Source: Lentisphaerae bacterium ADurb.Bin242
GTDB taxonomy: Bacteria; Verrucomicrobiota; Lentisphaeria; Victivallales; UBA1829
Length of the DNA stretch: 64,000 bases
Assembly (NCBI GenBank): GCA_002069785.1
Contig: MWCA01000013.1
Span: 1-64,000 of the forward strand
Direction: 5' to 3'
The notes below the pieces were generated by a model. The model worked only from the letters and a program-made list of their open reading frames with translations, searched no databases and was not told where the DNA came from. Shown piece by piece: positions 38,565 through 46,652 of the stretch (within the stretch, counting starts at the first letter, position 1; every line of letters begins with the position of its first letter). A program made the position numbers and the translations under genes.

Positions 38565-38624
38565 AGTATAGACCGGAAGATCGTGTTTGTAAATTGGATT
38601 TTTGTACGGAAAACTGGATTTTTG
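38565..38624 (-). promoter_or_regulatory. GH4 operon promoter with two AraC-type direct repeats
   Basis: On the minus strand, TTTACA (38593-38588) and TATACT (38570-38565) have a 17-base spacer. Just upstream are two direct repeats with 13 of 14 bases identical: 38591-38604 and 38611-38624, 20 bases apart (core AAAnTGGATTTTTG on the plus strand). The promoter-proximal copy overlaps the -35 box, the usual geometry of AraC-type activation. The distal copy lies just before the AraC start codon, so it could also control that gene. Confidence 0.6.
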
Positions 38625-38629
38625 CCAAT

Positions 38630-39457
38630 ATGACCGCACCCCAGGAAACAGAAACCCCTTATTGCGTCTACCGGCCGGAACTGAACTCCTTTCCGGGTGT
38701 CGCCCTGCCGGTGTTCCCGCGTTCCTCCGGGTATGTCTGCCGGAAAGAAAAGGAGATGGAGGACGTGCCGCCCGGAGTCAAAAACTTCGTCCAACTTTTC
38801 TGGGGCGTGTCCGGCGAAGGTGAAATCGAGGTAAACGGAGAGAGATGTCTGCTGCGGGCGGAGGACGTGGTGTACCGCCTGCCGATGCAGCCCCACCGGC
38901 TCCGGACGCGCTCGCCCAAATGGAAATACCGCTGGATCGCTTTCGACGGCCCCGGCGCGGAAACCTTTCTGCACTCCTACGGCTATCCGGAAACGCCTTT
39001 TCACGCGGGACCGTGTCCGCACGAGTATTTCATCAACTTCAAGGCGATGATGCTCCAGCGGACTCCCTACTGCTGGCGGATGATGTTCGCGGAAATCTGC
39101 CGGATTCTGGCCGCCGCGGGCGGCACCAACAGCGAACCGACCGTTGAAAACAGGATCGTGCTCCAGGTGATCGCCATTTGCAAGGACCGCTATTACGATC
39201 CCGACCTGAATGTGAATGCGCTCGCGGCGGAGCTGTCCGTCGGACGCTCCACCCTGCTGGGAATCTTCAAGAAGAAGATGAATCTCACGCTGTCCGCATA
39301 CCTGAGCCAGGTCCGGCTCCAGGCGGCCCTTTCCCTGCTGAAAAATACCCTCATGCCTCTGCGGAATATCGCCGATGAATGCGGCTTCCGCGATGTGAAT
39401 TACTTCTGCCGTTTCATCCGGAACAATACGGGCCGGAGGCCGTCCGAACTGCGCTGA
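38630..39457 (+). CDS. AraC-family transcriptional regulator (likely activator of the GH4 operon)
   Basis: The 275-residue protein has an N-terminal cupin-like AraC-binding domain (F-W-G-V-S-G-E-G-E-I-E-V, then Y-R-L-P-M-Q-P-H). The C-terminal pair of AraC helix-turn-helices covers residues 180-275 (A-A-E-L-S-V-G-R-S-T-L and I-A-D-E-C-G-F-R-D-V-N-Y-F). The start is uncertain: the ATG at 38630 has no good Shine-Dalgarno, but earlier in-frame codons fall within the repeats. It is divergent from the GH4/isomerase operon. Confidence 0.85.
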   Translation: MTAPQETETPYCVYRPELNSFPGVALPVFPRSSGYVCRKEKEMEDVPPGVKNFVQLFWGVSGEGEIEVNGERCLLRAEDVVYRLPMQPHRLRTRSPKWKYRWIAFDGPGAETFLHSYGYPETPFHAGPCPHEYFINFKAMMLQRTPYCWRMMFAEICRILAAAGGTNSEPTVENRIVLQVIAICKDRYYDPDLNVNALAAELSVGRSTLLGIFKKKMNLTLSAYLSQVRLQAALSLLKNTLMPLRNIADECGFRDVNYFCRFIRNNTGRRPSELR

Positions 39458-39469
39458 AAAAGCGACGGA

Positions 39470-40444
39470 TCAGCGGCGGGTCGTTGTCTCCTCAAACCAT
39501 GTGAGATAACTTTTCATCCAGCTGATATGCTCGAAATGAGTCTCCGCGCTGAACCAGCCCGCCTGCGGAATGATGAAACCGTCGATCAGGCCGTCATACG
39601 AGGCGCGGCAGATGGTGCGGATGCTCTTTTTGAACACCTCCAGCGGGACGGGATATCGGCATTTCATGTTGGAACCGAAGTCATGAATGTAAATTCCCTG
39701 AATGATCTTCTTGTCCGGACCGAGGGCTTTCCTGACTGCCTTGATGTCCTTTTCATAGTTATCCCAATAGTCCTGCGAAGAGACCCAGCACCAGCGGGAA
39801 ACGATGTCGACGTACTCGGCAAACGGTGCGATCTGCCGGTCAACCGGGAAATGGGAATAGGTGACGATTGCAATTTTCAATTCCGGATTGATGCTCCGGA
39901 TCAGATTGCGCAATTGTTTCAGTTCCTCCGGAGTCATTGCCGTGTCGGGACCTCCGTTATTGAAGTCATCCAGATTGATTCCCTTGATGTTTTTGTATTT
40001 CAGGGACAGCTCTGCGATTTTCCGCGCGGATTTGTCGCGTCCGCCGTGTTCGAGGGTGCAGTACACTTCCGGGATGTCCGCCAGCAGTTTCATGTGGGCG
40101 TCCGAAAGACGGTTGTCGATGCAATTGTCGAAACAATCCTGTTCCGTTTCCGGGAAATGTTTCCGGATATAGTCGGGATTGAACATGGAATTCATGTAGA
40201 ACGTCTTGCCCGCGCCGAGATATTTCGTCGCGGTTTCCAGACTGCAACGGGTTTTTCCGAAGATGAACGGCGCGGCGGTCGGAACCTTGTCGAGGACATA
40301 GCCCCACGAATAAATTTTTTCTCTCACTTTGACTACCTCTTTTCCGGGAATTTTTGTTTGGGTTATTTCGTCAGCGGCGGCTGGAAACATAAGGATTGAA
40401 AACAGCAACGAAAACGGCGCGGCTCGATACAATTTCATGTTCAT
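39470..40444 (-). CDS. Secreted protein of a local paralogue family (TIM-barrel-like)
   Basis: The 324-residue product has a signal peptide (M-N-M-K-L-Y-R ... F-P-A-A-A-D). The mature part resembles a small alpha/beta barrel: C-S-L-E-T-A, I-K-G-I-N-L-D-D-F-N-N, L-K-I-A-I-V-T-Y-S-H, Y-V-D-I-V-S-R-W-C-W and I-I-P-Q-A-G-W-F. It is clearly paralogous along its length to 41848-42831. Function is unknown; the conserved D-D-F and R-W-C-W positions are candidate active-site elements. Its ATG overlaps the SGNH hydrolase stop (ATGA). Confidence 0.65.
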   Translation of the reverse strand: MNMKLYRAAPFSLLFSILMFPAAADEITQTKIPGKEVVKVREKIYSWGYVLDKVPTAAPFIFGKTRCSLETATKYLGAGKTFYMNSMFNPDYIRKHFPETEQDCFDNCIDNRLSDAHMKLLADIPEVYCTLEHGGRDKSARKIAELSLKYKNIKGINLDDFNNGGPDTAMTPEELKQLRNLIRSINPELKIAIVTYSHFPVDRQIAPFAEYVDIVSRWCWVSSQDYWDNYEKDIKAVRKALGPDKKIIQGIYIHDFGSNMKCRYPVPLEVFKKSIRTICRASYDGLIDGFIIPQAGWFSAETHFEHISWMKSYLTWFEETTTRR

Positions 40445-41832
40445 TCAGGCTCCTCCATAGAGACAGGGTTGTTTATGCTGCCGCTCCGGACGATTTGAAG
40501 CGGATAAGCGAGTTTTTCCGCTTTACGGTAAAGATGACGGTAAAGCGTTTCGAGCATGTCCTTTATCTCTTCTTCTTTGGGCCTGTCCGTCTTGTATTGT
40601 TCCACCAATCCGGAATAGTAGCGATGCCACGGCTTCGTTTGAATGGTGTGGAGATAATCCTCCAGAACCGCGTATTCCTGCGCTGTATTCCTGGCGTTTT
40701 TGTCTTGCAGAACATTCTTCCGGAGCAACGCAAGCCCCCTCAATTTCCGCTCAAGAGCCGCGATTTGCGATACGATTGTTTTGTATTTTTCAGCCCTTTC
40801 CGCAGACGGCGTTTTCAAAAGTGCCAGATTGACGCCGCCCGCGAATGCCGTGTCCGTGAAAGTTCCAAGCGTTTTTCCAGCGGCGATGAGCTTGTATTCC
40901 CCTTTCGTCAGACCGGTGACGCGCAAGATCTCCTGATTGAGTGCCCGGGTAACCGGATAAAACGTTTCCGCCGCAAGATAAATCTCGTCCACCGGAAAAG
41001 GCAACGCGTCCGGAAGATATTCAAACGAAAGTTCGTCCGGACTGATTTTCAGATTCTGGACAGAGGCTTTCGCTGTCTTGCAAACGCCTTTTTCCGCATT
41101 CAATTCGACGGAGGCGACGACCGGGGACTCTCCGACGGAGCTCACAAAAACAGCCGCCACGGCAAGATGTCCCGGCGACAGCGGATGCACCCGGTCGCGG
41201 GTGAACTTGCCGGAGGGATTTTTCCGCAGTCGGACGGTCAATTCGGCATGAAGGTCGATCACTTTGATTTTTCGGGCTTCCGCCAATTCCCGAACAACGC
41301 GCGCGCACCCGGTCAGACCGCTTTCATTGGCGTCCGGGCAGTTGAGGTCCGGCATGGGGCTGTATTCATCGAAGGGTGTCGGCGTGATCAGAACAACCGC
41401 TTTGCCTGCCGCGAGAAACCGGTCAACCAGCGCCGTCATGTTTTTTCGATAATTTTCGAGGGCGGCGGCACGGCCTTTCCATGCGGCGGAATCGTTTTTT
41501 CCTGTGTAAAGGTGTCGCCCGACATCATTCATTCCGAACAGAATAAACACGCGGTCCGGATTTTTTCCAAGAACGTCCGCACGAAGACGCCGGAGGGCGC
41601 CTCCCGCCGAATCGCCCGAAAAACCCGCGTTGATCACCCGCAGCGGAGAATCCGGATGACGAAGCGCCTCGAACAACAGAATGTCGTAAAGGTAAGTTCC
41701 GTCATGCGTAATGCTGTCGCCCAGAAAAACAGCCCGTTCGTTTTTTTGGAAAAACATCGTTTCTTCCTTTGCAAAAACAGGGCACAGAGCCGCACCGCAG
41801 CAAAGAACGGTCCATATTCCGCCAATCCCCAT
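40441..41832 (-). CDS. SGNH/GDSL-family esterase, exported
   Basis: The 463-residue product has a hydrophobic N-terminus that could be a signal peptide. SGNH blocks are present: block I F-L-G-D-S-I-T-H near 36-43 with the nucleophile Ser, the block II Gly near N-A-G-F-S, G-M-N-D near 99 (block III) and D-R-V-H-P-L near 213 (block V Asp and His). The roughly 200 residues after the hydrolase domain are helical and not assigned. Such enzymes remove acetyl or other acyl groups from polysaccharides. It sits between two paralogous secreted proteins in one operon, with AAGGAG before its ATG. Confidence 0.78.
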   Translation of the reverse strand: MGIGGIWTVLCCGAALCPVFAKEETMFFQKNERAVFLGDSITHDGTYLYDILLFEALRHPDSPLRVINAGFSGDSAGGALRRLRADVLGKNPDRVFILFGMNDVGRHLYTGKNDSAAWKGRAAALENYRKNMTALVDRFLAAGKAVVLITPTPFDEYSPMPDLNCPDANESGLTGCARVVRELAEARKIKVIDLHAELTVRLRKNPSGKFTRDRVHPLSPGHLAVAAVFVSSVGESPVVASVELNAEKGVCKTAKASVQNLKISPDELSFEYLPDALPFPVDEIYLAAETFYPVTRALNQEILRVTGLTKGEYKLIAAGKTLGTFTDTAFAGGVNLALLKTPSAERAEKYKTIVSQIAALERKLRGLALLRKNVLQDKNARNTAQEYAVLEDYLHTIQTKPWHRYYSGLVEQYKTDRPKEEEIKDMLETLYRHLYRKAEKLAYPLQIVRSGSINNPVSMEEPE

Positions 41833-41847
41833 GAGCGCTTTCTCTCC

Positions 41848-42831
41848 TTATTCCAGCCTGGCAGTGGTGGCGTCCTCCCAGTCCAGATAATTTTTCATCC
41901 ATTGAATCAGCTCTCTCCGTTTCGGGTCATGAAACGCACCGGAAGAAGGAATGATGATTCCGAGGGTTTTTCTCATCGCCACGGCCTCAAAACTTTGCTT
42001 GAAAAGCTCAAACGGCATGTAACGGTCAGCCAACGGGTCGGACGGATAGACATACAACCCGTGAACGATCGGTTTCCCAAGGAAGTGTCTCAGGTGCGAA
42101 ATCTTGATGGATAAATCGTCCTCCAGCCAGTATTTCGGATTCGGCATCCAGCACCAGCGGGTCAGGACATCGAAGTATTTCACATAAGGAACCAGGTTTT
42201 CCGGAGGCTGGTAGTCATAGCTGACCAGCCAGAGTTTCAAGCCGGGATTACAGCTTTTCAGGTTGTCATAAACTTCCTTGAGCTGTTCCGGGGAAAGGAA
42301 TGTGTGCGGGGCGTTGGTGCGGAAATCATTGAAAATGGCCCCTTTGATATTTTTGAACCGAAGAGACGCTTCGCTGATCCGGCGGGCGGATTTGGCATAA
42401 CTTTTCGGATCGTTGTCGGCATCGCCGTGCTGGAGTCCGCAAATGATTTCCTCAAACCCGGACAGACGCTCGAAATGCTTGTCGGAAAAAAGATTCTTTG
42501 CAACGGACGGAGAAGCGTTCGTATAGGCATCCAGCCGCTTCGGAGTCCACTCCGAATTCATGTAAATCACTTTTCTGACACCCAGGTAATTGGCTGCTGT
42601 TTCAAGGCTGCAAGAGGTTCCGCCGGGCTGTTTGTCATAAGGAATCCGGCAAGGCACCTCGTCGATCATATACCCCCACACATAAATTCTGTCCCGCAGC
42701 GACTTCGGGACCTTTTTTTTGACCGCTTTTGCGGCGGGATTTCCCGGATTGGAGTCATTTCCATTCATGGTGAACCCTCCGGCCAAAACCACAAGCAAAA
42801 CAACGGACACGGAAATCATGAAATTTTTCAT
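41848..42831 (-). CDS. Secreted protein, paralogue of the product at 39470-40444
   Basis: The 327-residue product has a signal peptide (M-K-N-F-M-I-S-V-S-V-V-L-L). Its mature part matches its paralogue: C-S-L-E-T-A-A-N-Y-L-G, Y-M-N-S-E-W, I-K-G-A-I-F-N-D-F, L-W-L-V-S-Y-D, Y-F-D-V-L-T-R-W-C-W, I-I-P-S-S-G. A conserved D-F replaces D-D-F in the paralogue. It is the first gene of the three-gene operon and diverges from the AraC gene at 42966. Function is unknown. Confidence 0.65.
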   Translation of the reverse strand: MKNFMISVSVVLLVVLAGGFTMNGNDSNPGNPAAKAVKKKVPKSLRDRIYVWGYMIDEVPCRIPYDKQPGGTSCSLETAANYLGVRKVIYMNSEWTPKRLDAYTNASPSVAKNLFSDKHFERLSGFEEIICGLQHGDADNDPKSYAKSARRISEASLRFKNIKGAIFNDFRTNAPHTFLSPEQLKEVYDNLKSCNPGLKLWLVSYDYQPPENLVPYVKYFDVLTRWCWMPNPKYWLEDDLSIKISHLRHFLGKPIVHGLYVYPSDPLADRYMPFELFKQSFEAVAMRKTLGIIIPSSGAFHDPKRRELIQWMKNYLDWEDATTARLE

Positions 42832-42965
42832 TTTCCAGCCTTTCCACTTTTCATTCCTCCCTGCTGTTTTCCCTCTTAATTTACAGACGGATCATTTGAA
42901 AACAATCCCGTTCATGATATTTTATATATGAGAATCAACGCAAATCATTTGTTTTCGGGGAATCC

Positions 42966-43880
42966 ATGAAAATCATCAGCGATCCGGCGGTGCTGTCGGA
43001 GGATTTCTGGGGGAAAAGGGAAAGGCCGTCCGGAACCGGATACACGTCGCGGTCGGTTTCCCATGTGAAGTATTACGCCTATCTGACCGCGTCCTCGCTT
43101 TACCGGAAAAACCTGCTGTACTGCGACGTCGTCAGCCGCTACCGTCTCCTGCCGCGCCACCGCTTCTGGCTGATCCGGCCCGATTTTCTTTCCCTGCGGC
43201 TGTGTCTGGACGGTTCCGAACTGGTTCATTACGACGGGAAAAAATACCGGATGGAGCCCGGCGACCTGATGATCTTCCGTCCTTTTCACGACTACGAATA
43301 TGCGACCGGCGAGGAAGGATTCTGCGAAAAACTTTCCTTGACGATGAAAGGGACCGCCCTTCCGGAGATTCTGCAAAATTCGGGGCTGTCCAAAATCTTT
43401 TATCTGAAACTGAACGACGTCTCCTTCTTCGCTTCCGCTCATGCGCAGCTGGAGGCGCTTCTGCGCACGGAAGGCCTGCCCGATCTGGAGCGCTGCGCCG
43501 GACTCTGCATGGAACTTCTCCAGGCGCTTTCGCGGAGAGCGCCGGAGATGAACTGTCCGCAGAAACTGCTCGAAATCCGGCAATATATTGAACAGCATAC
43601 CCTGAAGGAAGCATCGCTGGAAAAACTGTCTGCGGAATTCGGGCTGAGCGCGTCCGGCATCTCGCATCTGTTCCGGAAACACCTGAACTGTTCCGTGCGC
43701 GAGTATGCCATTCGTTCCCGGATGGAGCGCGCCCGCGTCCTGATGCTCGAACAGGGGTTTTCGTGCAAGGAGGCCGCCTCGGAAATCGGCTACTCGAACC
43801 AGTTCAACTTTTCTTCGGAATTCAAGAAATATTACGGAAAATCGCCGCGTGACTTCATGCGCGAGGTCGAGCCGGAATGA
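42966..43880 (+). CDS. AraC-family transcriptional regulator
   Basis: The 304-residue product has a cupin-like N-terminal domain (K-Y-R-M-E-P-G-D-L-M-I-F near 100) and two C-terminal AraC helix-turn-helices (L-S-A-E-F-G-L-S-A-S-G-I and A-A-S-E-I-G-Y-S-N-Q-F-N-F). It probably controls the divergent secreted SGNH operon. ATCATTTG occurs twice in the shared intergenic region (42891-42898 and 42944-42951). The PLP-enzyme gene follows 49 bases downstream. Confidence 0.85.
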   Translation: MKIISDPAVLSEDFWGKRERPSGTGYTSRSVSHVKYYAYLTASSLYRKNLLYCDVVSRYRLLPRHRFWLIRPDFLSLRLCLDGSELVHYDGKKYRMEPGDLMIFRPFHDYEYATGEEGFCEKLSLTMKGTALPEILQNSGLSKIFYLKLNDVSFFASAHAQLEALLRTEGLPDLERCAGLCMELLQALSRRAPEMNCPQKLLEIRQYIEQHTLKEASLEKLSAEFGLSASGISHLFRKHLNCSVREYAIRSRMERARVLMLEQGFSCKEAASEIGYSNQFNFSSEFKKYYGKSPRDFMREVEPE

Positions 43881-43929
43881 AACAATGTCCTTGCCCGCAT
43901 CGGGCAATCTCAATCGTATGGAGGAAACT

Positions 43930-45042
43930 GTGAAAAAAATCGACCTCGACACCCCGGCGCTGATGCTGGATATCGATCAATTCAACCGGAACCTGGAAGT
44001 CATGCGCGACCGCGCGGCCCGGGCCGGGAAAAAACTGCGTCCGCACGCGAAAACCCACAAATGCCCGGAAATCGCCTGGCGACAGATCGCCGCGGGCAAC
44101 TGTGCGGGCATCTGCGCGGCCAAGGTTTCCGAAGCGACCGGACTTGCGGACGCCGGGATCGCCGACATCCTCATCACGTCCCCGGTGACGACTCCGGAAA
44201 AGATCGGACGCCTGATGAAGCTCCATGCTGGGCTTCCCGGCCTGATGCAAGTCGTCGACAACTGCGACAACGCTTCTGCTCTTTCCGCCGCCGCCCTCCA
44301 AACCGGGACGCCGCTCCCCGTGCTGGTGGACCTCGACCCCGAAATGGGGCGGACCGGCATCCGTTTCGCCGATGCGCCGGAGTTCGGACGGCACATCGCG
44401 GAACTGCCGGGTTTGAAGCTCATGGGAATTCAATGTTACTGCGGACATCTTCAGCACATCGCCGATTTTCAGGAACGGAAAAGCCGTTCGCAGTCCTATA
44501 TGAACGCCGCCGCACGGATCGTCCGCGAATTCCGGGCCGCCGGACTGAACTGCGAAATTTTCACCGGCACCGGCACGGGCACCTCGGACGCCGATCTTGC
44601 GGTCCCGGAACTGACCGACATCCAGGTCGGCTCCTACTGCATGATGGACGCCGAATATGCCGCGGTCACCGGTCCGGACGGGCGCCCGCTGGATTGTCTT
44701 TATCCTCCCGCCCTGACGATGCTGGCTTCGGTGGTCAGCGCCAACCATAACGGCTATGTCACCCTCGACGCGGGCACCAAGGCGCTGTATCTCACTCCCG
44801 CCGCGCCGCCGCGGGTGATCCGGGACGGCAAGGTTCTTCCAGGATGGACGTATGACTGGTTCGGAGACGAACACGGACGCCTTTCTTTTCCCGGAGGAGA
44901 GAAGCTCCGGCCCGGCTCCAAGCTGGAACTGGTCGTCTCGCACTGCGATCCGACCGTCAATCTGTTCGATGAGATATTCATTCTCCGGAACGGCGAAGTG
45001 ATCGACGTCTGGAAGATCGCGCTCCGTGGTTGCTGCCGCTGA
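43930..45042 (+). CDS. D-threonine aldolase / D-serine dehydratase-like PLP enzyme
   Basis: The 370-residue protein is a fold-type III (alanine-racemase-like barrel) PLP enzyme. The Schiff-base Lys is in R-P-H-A-K-T-H-K near 40. G-T-G-T-G-T-S near 218 should bind the phosphate, and the C-terminal metal site reads S-H-C-D-P-T-V-N. The H-x-D spacing fits D-threonine aldolase-type metal binding; the Cys in between leaves D-serine dehydratase as an alternative. The GTG at 43930 has GGAGG five bases upstream, better supported than the ATG at 43918, which contains the Shine-Dalgarno. Confidence 0.78.
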   Translation: MKKIDLDTPALMLDIDQFNRNLEVMRDRAARAGKKLRPHAKTHKCPEIAWRQIAAGNCAGICAAKVSEATGLADAGIADILITSPVTTPEKIGRLMKLHAGLPGLMQVVDNCDNASALSAAALQTGTPLPVLVDLDPEMGRTGIRFADAPEFGRHIAELPGLKLMGIQCYCGHLQHIADFQERKSRSQSYMNAAARIVREFRAAGLNCEIFTGTGTGTSDADLAVPELTDIQVGSYCMMDAEYAAVTGPDGRPLDCLYPPALTMLASVVSANHNGYVTLDAGTKALYLTPAAPPRVIRDGKVLPGWTYDWFGDEHGRLSFPGGEKLRPGSKLELVVSHCDPTVNLFDEIFILRNGEVIDVWKIALRGCCR

Positions 45043-45054
45043 TTCCGGACGCCG

Positions 45055-45999
45055 TTATTTCGGGGCGGCGACGCGGTCCGAGGCGATTCCGAACGGGATA
45101 TGCACCGAAGGCGTGAAATCTTTCGCCGCGTCCAGATGCGGATGCCGCTGATCGTCGAAGAAAATGTGAGGCCGCAACGTCGAAAGAATCCGTCCCTTGT
45201 TCATGCCGCCCAGGAAAAAGGTCTCGTCCACGCTGATGTTCCAGTTCCGGAGCGTGGTGGCGAGCCGTTTGTGGGCCGGGGCGTTGCGGGCGGTCACAAT
45301 GGCCGTCTTCAGGTAGCGTTTGTATGACGGTTCCTTTTCGATCCGTCCGCTTTCGAGTGTCCGCAGTCTGCCGAGTTTCTGGAACAATCCGGCCAGCGGA
45401 CCGGGCGACATGGGAATTTCCGATTTTTCGTCCTCGGAGCGGTGGAACTGCTCCAGTCCTCCGTCCGCATAAACTTTTTCGGCGCTGTCGTCGGCGATGA
45501 CGCCGTCGAAGTCGAAGGCGATGCGGAGTTCATAATCGTCGAGGTCGTCCCGGACAAGGCTGTCCAGCACCAGGCCGGCCGCATAGCCGTCGGTGATGGC
45601 CTTGCGGACGTCGTCCTCGTTGGCGGAAAGGAACAGCGAGACGTTGTAGGCGGGAATGTAGCGGAACGGCGAATTGCCTCCGGTAAAGGCCGCCCGGGTA
45701 ATGCCAAGCTTGTAGTGTCCGATGGAGTGGAAAACCCTCATGCCGGTATCCGGATCGTTGCGGCTGAGGAGGACGACCTCCACCGGCTGGTTTTCTGGAA
45801 ACAGGTGATTGATTTCCAGAAAACGCCGAACGAACGGGAAGGCGATTCCCGGTTCCAGCAATTTGTTTTCGTGCCTGCGCTGATATTCGCGATAGGCGGA
45901 AATTCCCTTTTCCCGGAAGATGCGGTCAGCCTCGTCCAGCCGGAACAATGCGCTGGAAGCCACCGCCACGACCAGTTTGTCTTCAATGGGAAACGGCAT
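45055..45999 (-). CDS. Cytosolic 5'-nucleotidase (cN-I-like family)
   Basis: The 314-residue product has the HAD-like motif A-F-D-F-D-G-V-I-A-D-D near 164-174 and a late F-F-D-D-Q. L-G-I-T-R-A-A-F-T-G-G-N lies between them. This matches the bacterial relatives of eukaryotic cytosolic 5'-nucleotidase I, which dephosphorylate nucleoside monophosphates. The GTG at 46008 is possible, but the ATG at 45999 has GGAG eight to nine bases upstream. It is the third gene of an operon with an aldolase and a sugar kinase, an odd partner for sugar-acid catabolism. Confidence 0.75.
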   Translation of the reverse strand: MPFPIEDKLVVAVASSALFRLDEADRIFREKGISAYREYQRRHENKLLEPGIAFPFVRRFLEINHLFPENQPVEVVLLSRNDPDTGMRVFHSIGHYKLGITRAAFTGGNSPFRYIPAYNVSLFLSANEDDVRKAITDGYAAGLVLDSLVRDDLDDYELRIAFDFDGVIADDSAEKVYADGGLEQFHRSEDEKSEIPMSPGPLAGLFQKLGRLRTLESGRIEKEPSYKRYLKTAIVTARNAPAHKRLATTLRNWNISVDETFFLGGMNKGRILSTLRPHIFFDDQRHPHLDAAKDFTPSVHIPFGIASDRVAAPK

Positions 46000-46014
46000 G
46001 AACTCCACTCCGTA

Positions 46015-46632
46015 TTATTTGCCGTCGCGGAGAACGGCGATCATCTCATCGGCTCCGGCCCGGATCTCCGCGAGGGTCTTGCCGGGCTTGTAGAAGAAGC
46101 TTCCGATTCCGGCGCCGATGCAGACCTTCATGAAGGAGGCCAAATTGTCCTTGTTGACGCCGCCGACCGCAAAGATCGGCGTCTTGATCACGGCTTTGAG
46201 GTCTTTCACGTAGGAAGCGCCCAGGCTGCCCGCCGGGAACAGTTTCAGATATGTGGCGCCCGCGGCCATGGCGGTGAAAGCCTCCGAAGGCGAGAAGAAG
46301 CCGGGCATCGAGATCATGCCCAGCTCCCGCGTCTTGCGGATGACGGAAACATCGGTGTTGGGGGAAATGATGAAGCTGCCTCCGTGTCCATGGACCCGGA
46401 CCACATCGTCGGGCGTAAGGACGGTCCCCGCGCCGATCCGCATGCGGTTGCCCGCGTGCCGGACGGCGATGTCGATGCACTCCAGCGCATCGGAGGTGTT
46501 CAGTGTGATTTCCAGCAGGCGGACGCCGCTCTCGTAAAGGACATCGCAGACGTCCTCCACTTCTCCGGGAGTGATTCCGCGCAGAATGGCGACAAGGGGA
46601 CACTCCTTCAGACACTCTTCAAACGATTTCAT
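46015..46632 (-). CDS. KDPG/KDPGal-type aldolase
   Basis: The 205-residue class I aldolase has L-E-I-T-L-N-T near 39-45, G-A-G-T-V near 67-71 and the Schiff-base Lys in Y-L-K-L-F-P-A near 128-134. It should cleave 2-keto-3-deoxy-6-phosphogluconate or -galactonate to pyruvate and glyceraldehyde 3-phosphate; the choice of epimer cannot be read from sequence. It lies 20 bases after the KDG-type kinase, consistent with the Entner-Doudoroff final steps. AAGG lies six bases before the ATG. Confidence 0.85.
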   Translation of the reverse strand: MKSFEECLKECPLVAILRGITPGEVEDVCDVLYESGVRLLEITLNTSDALECIDIAVRHAGNRMRIGAGTVLTPDDVVRVHGHGGSFIISPNTDVSVIRKTRELGMISMPGFFSPSEAFTAMAAGATYLKLFPAGSLGASYVKDLKAVIKTPIFAVGGVNKDNLASFMKVCIGAGIGSFFYKPGKTLAEIRAGADEMIAVLRDGK

Positions 46633-46652
46633 GGGACACCTTCTTCCTCCTT

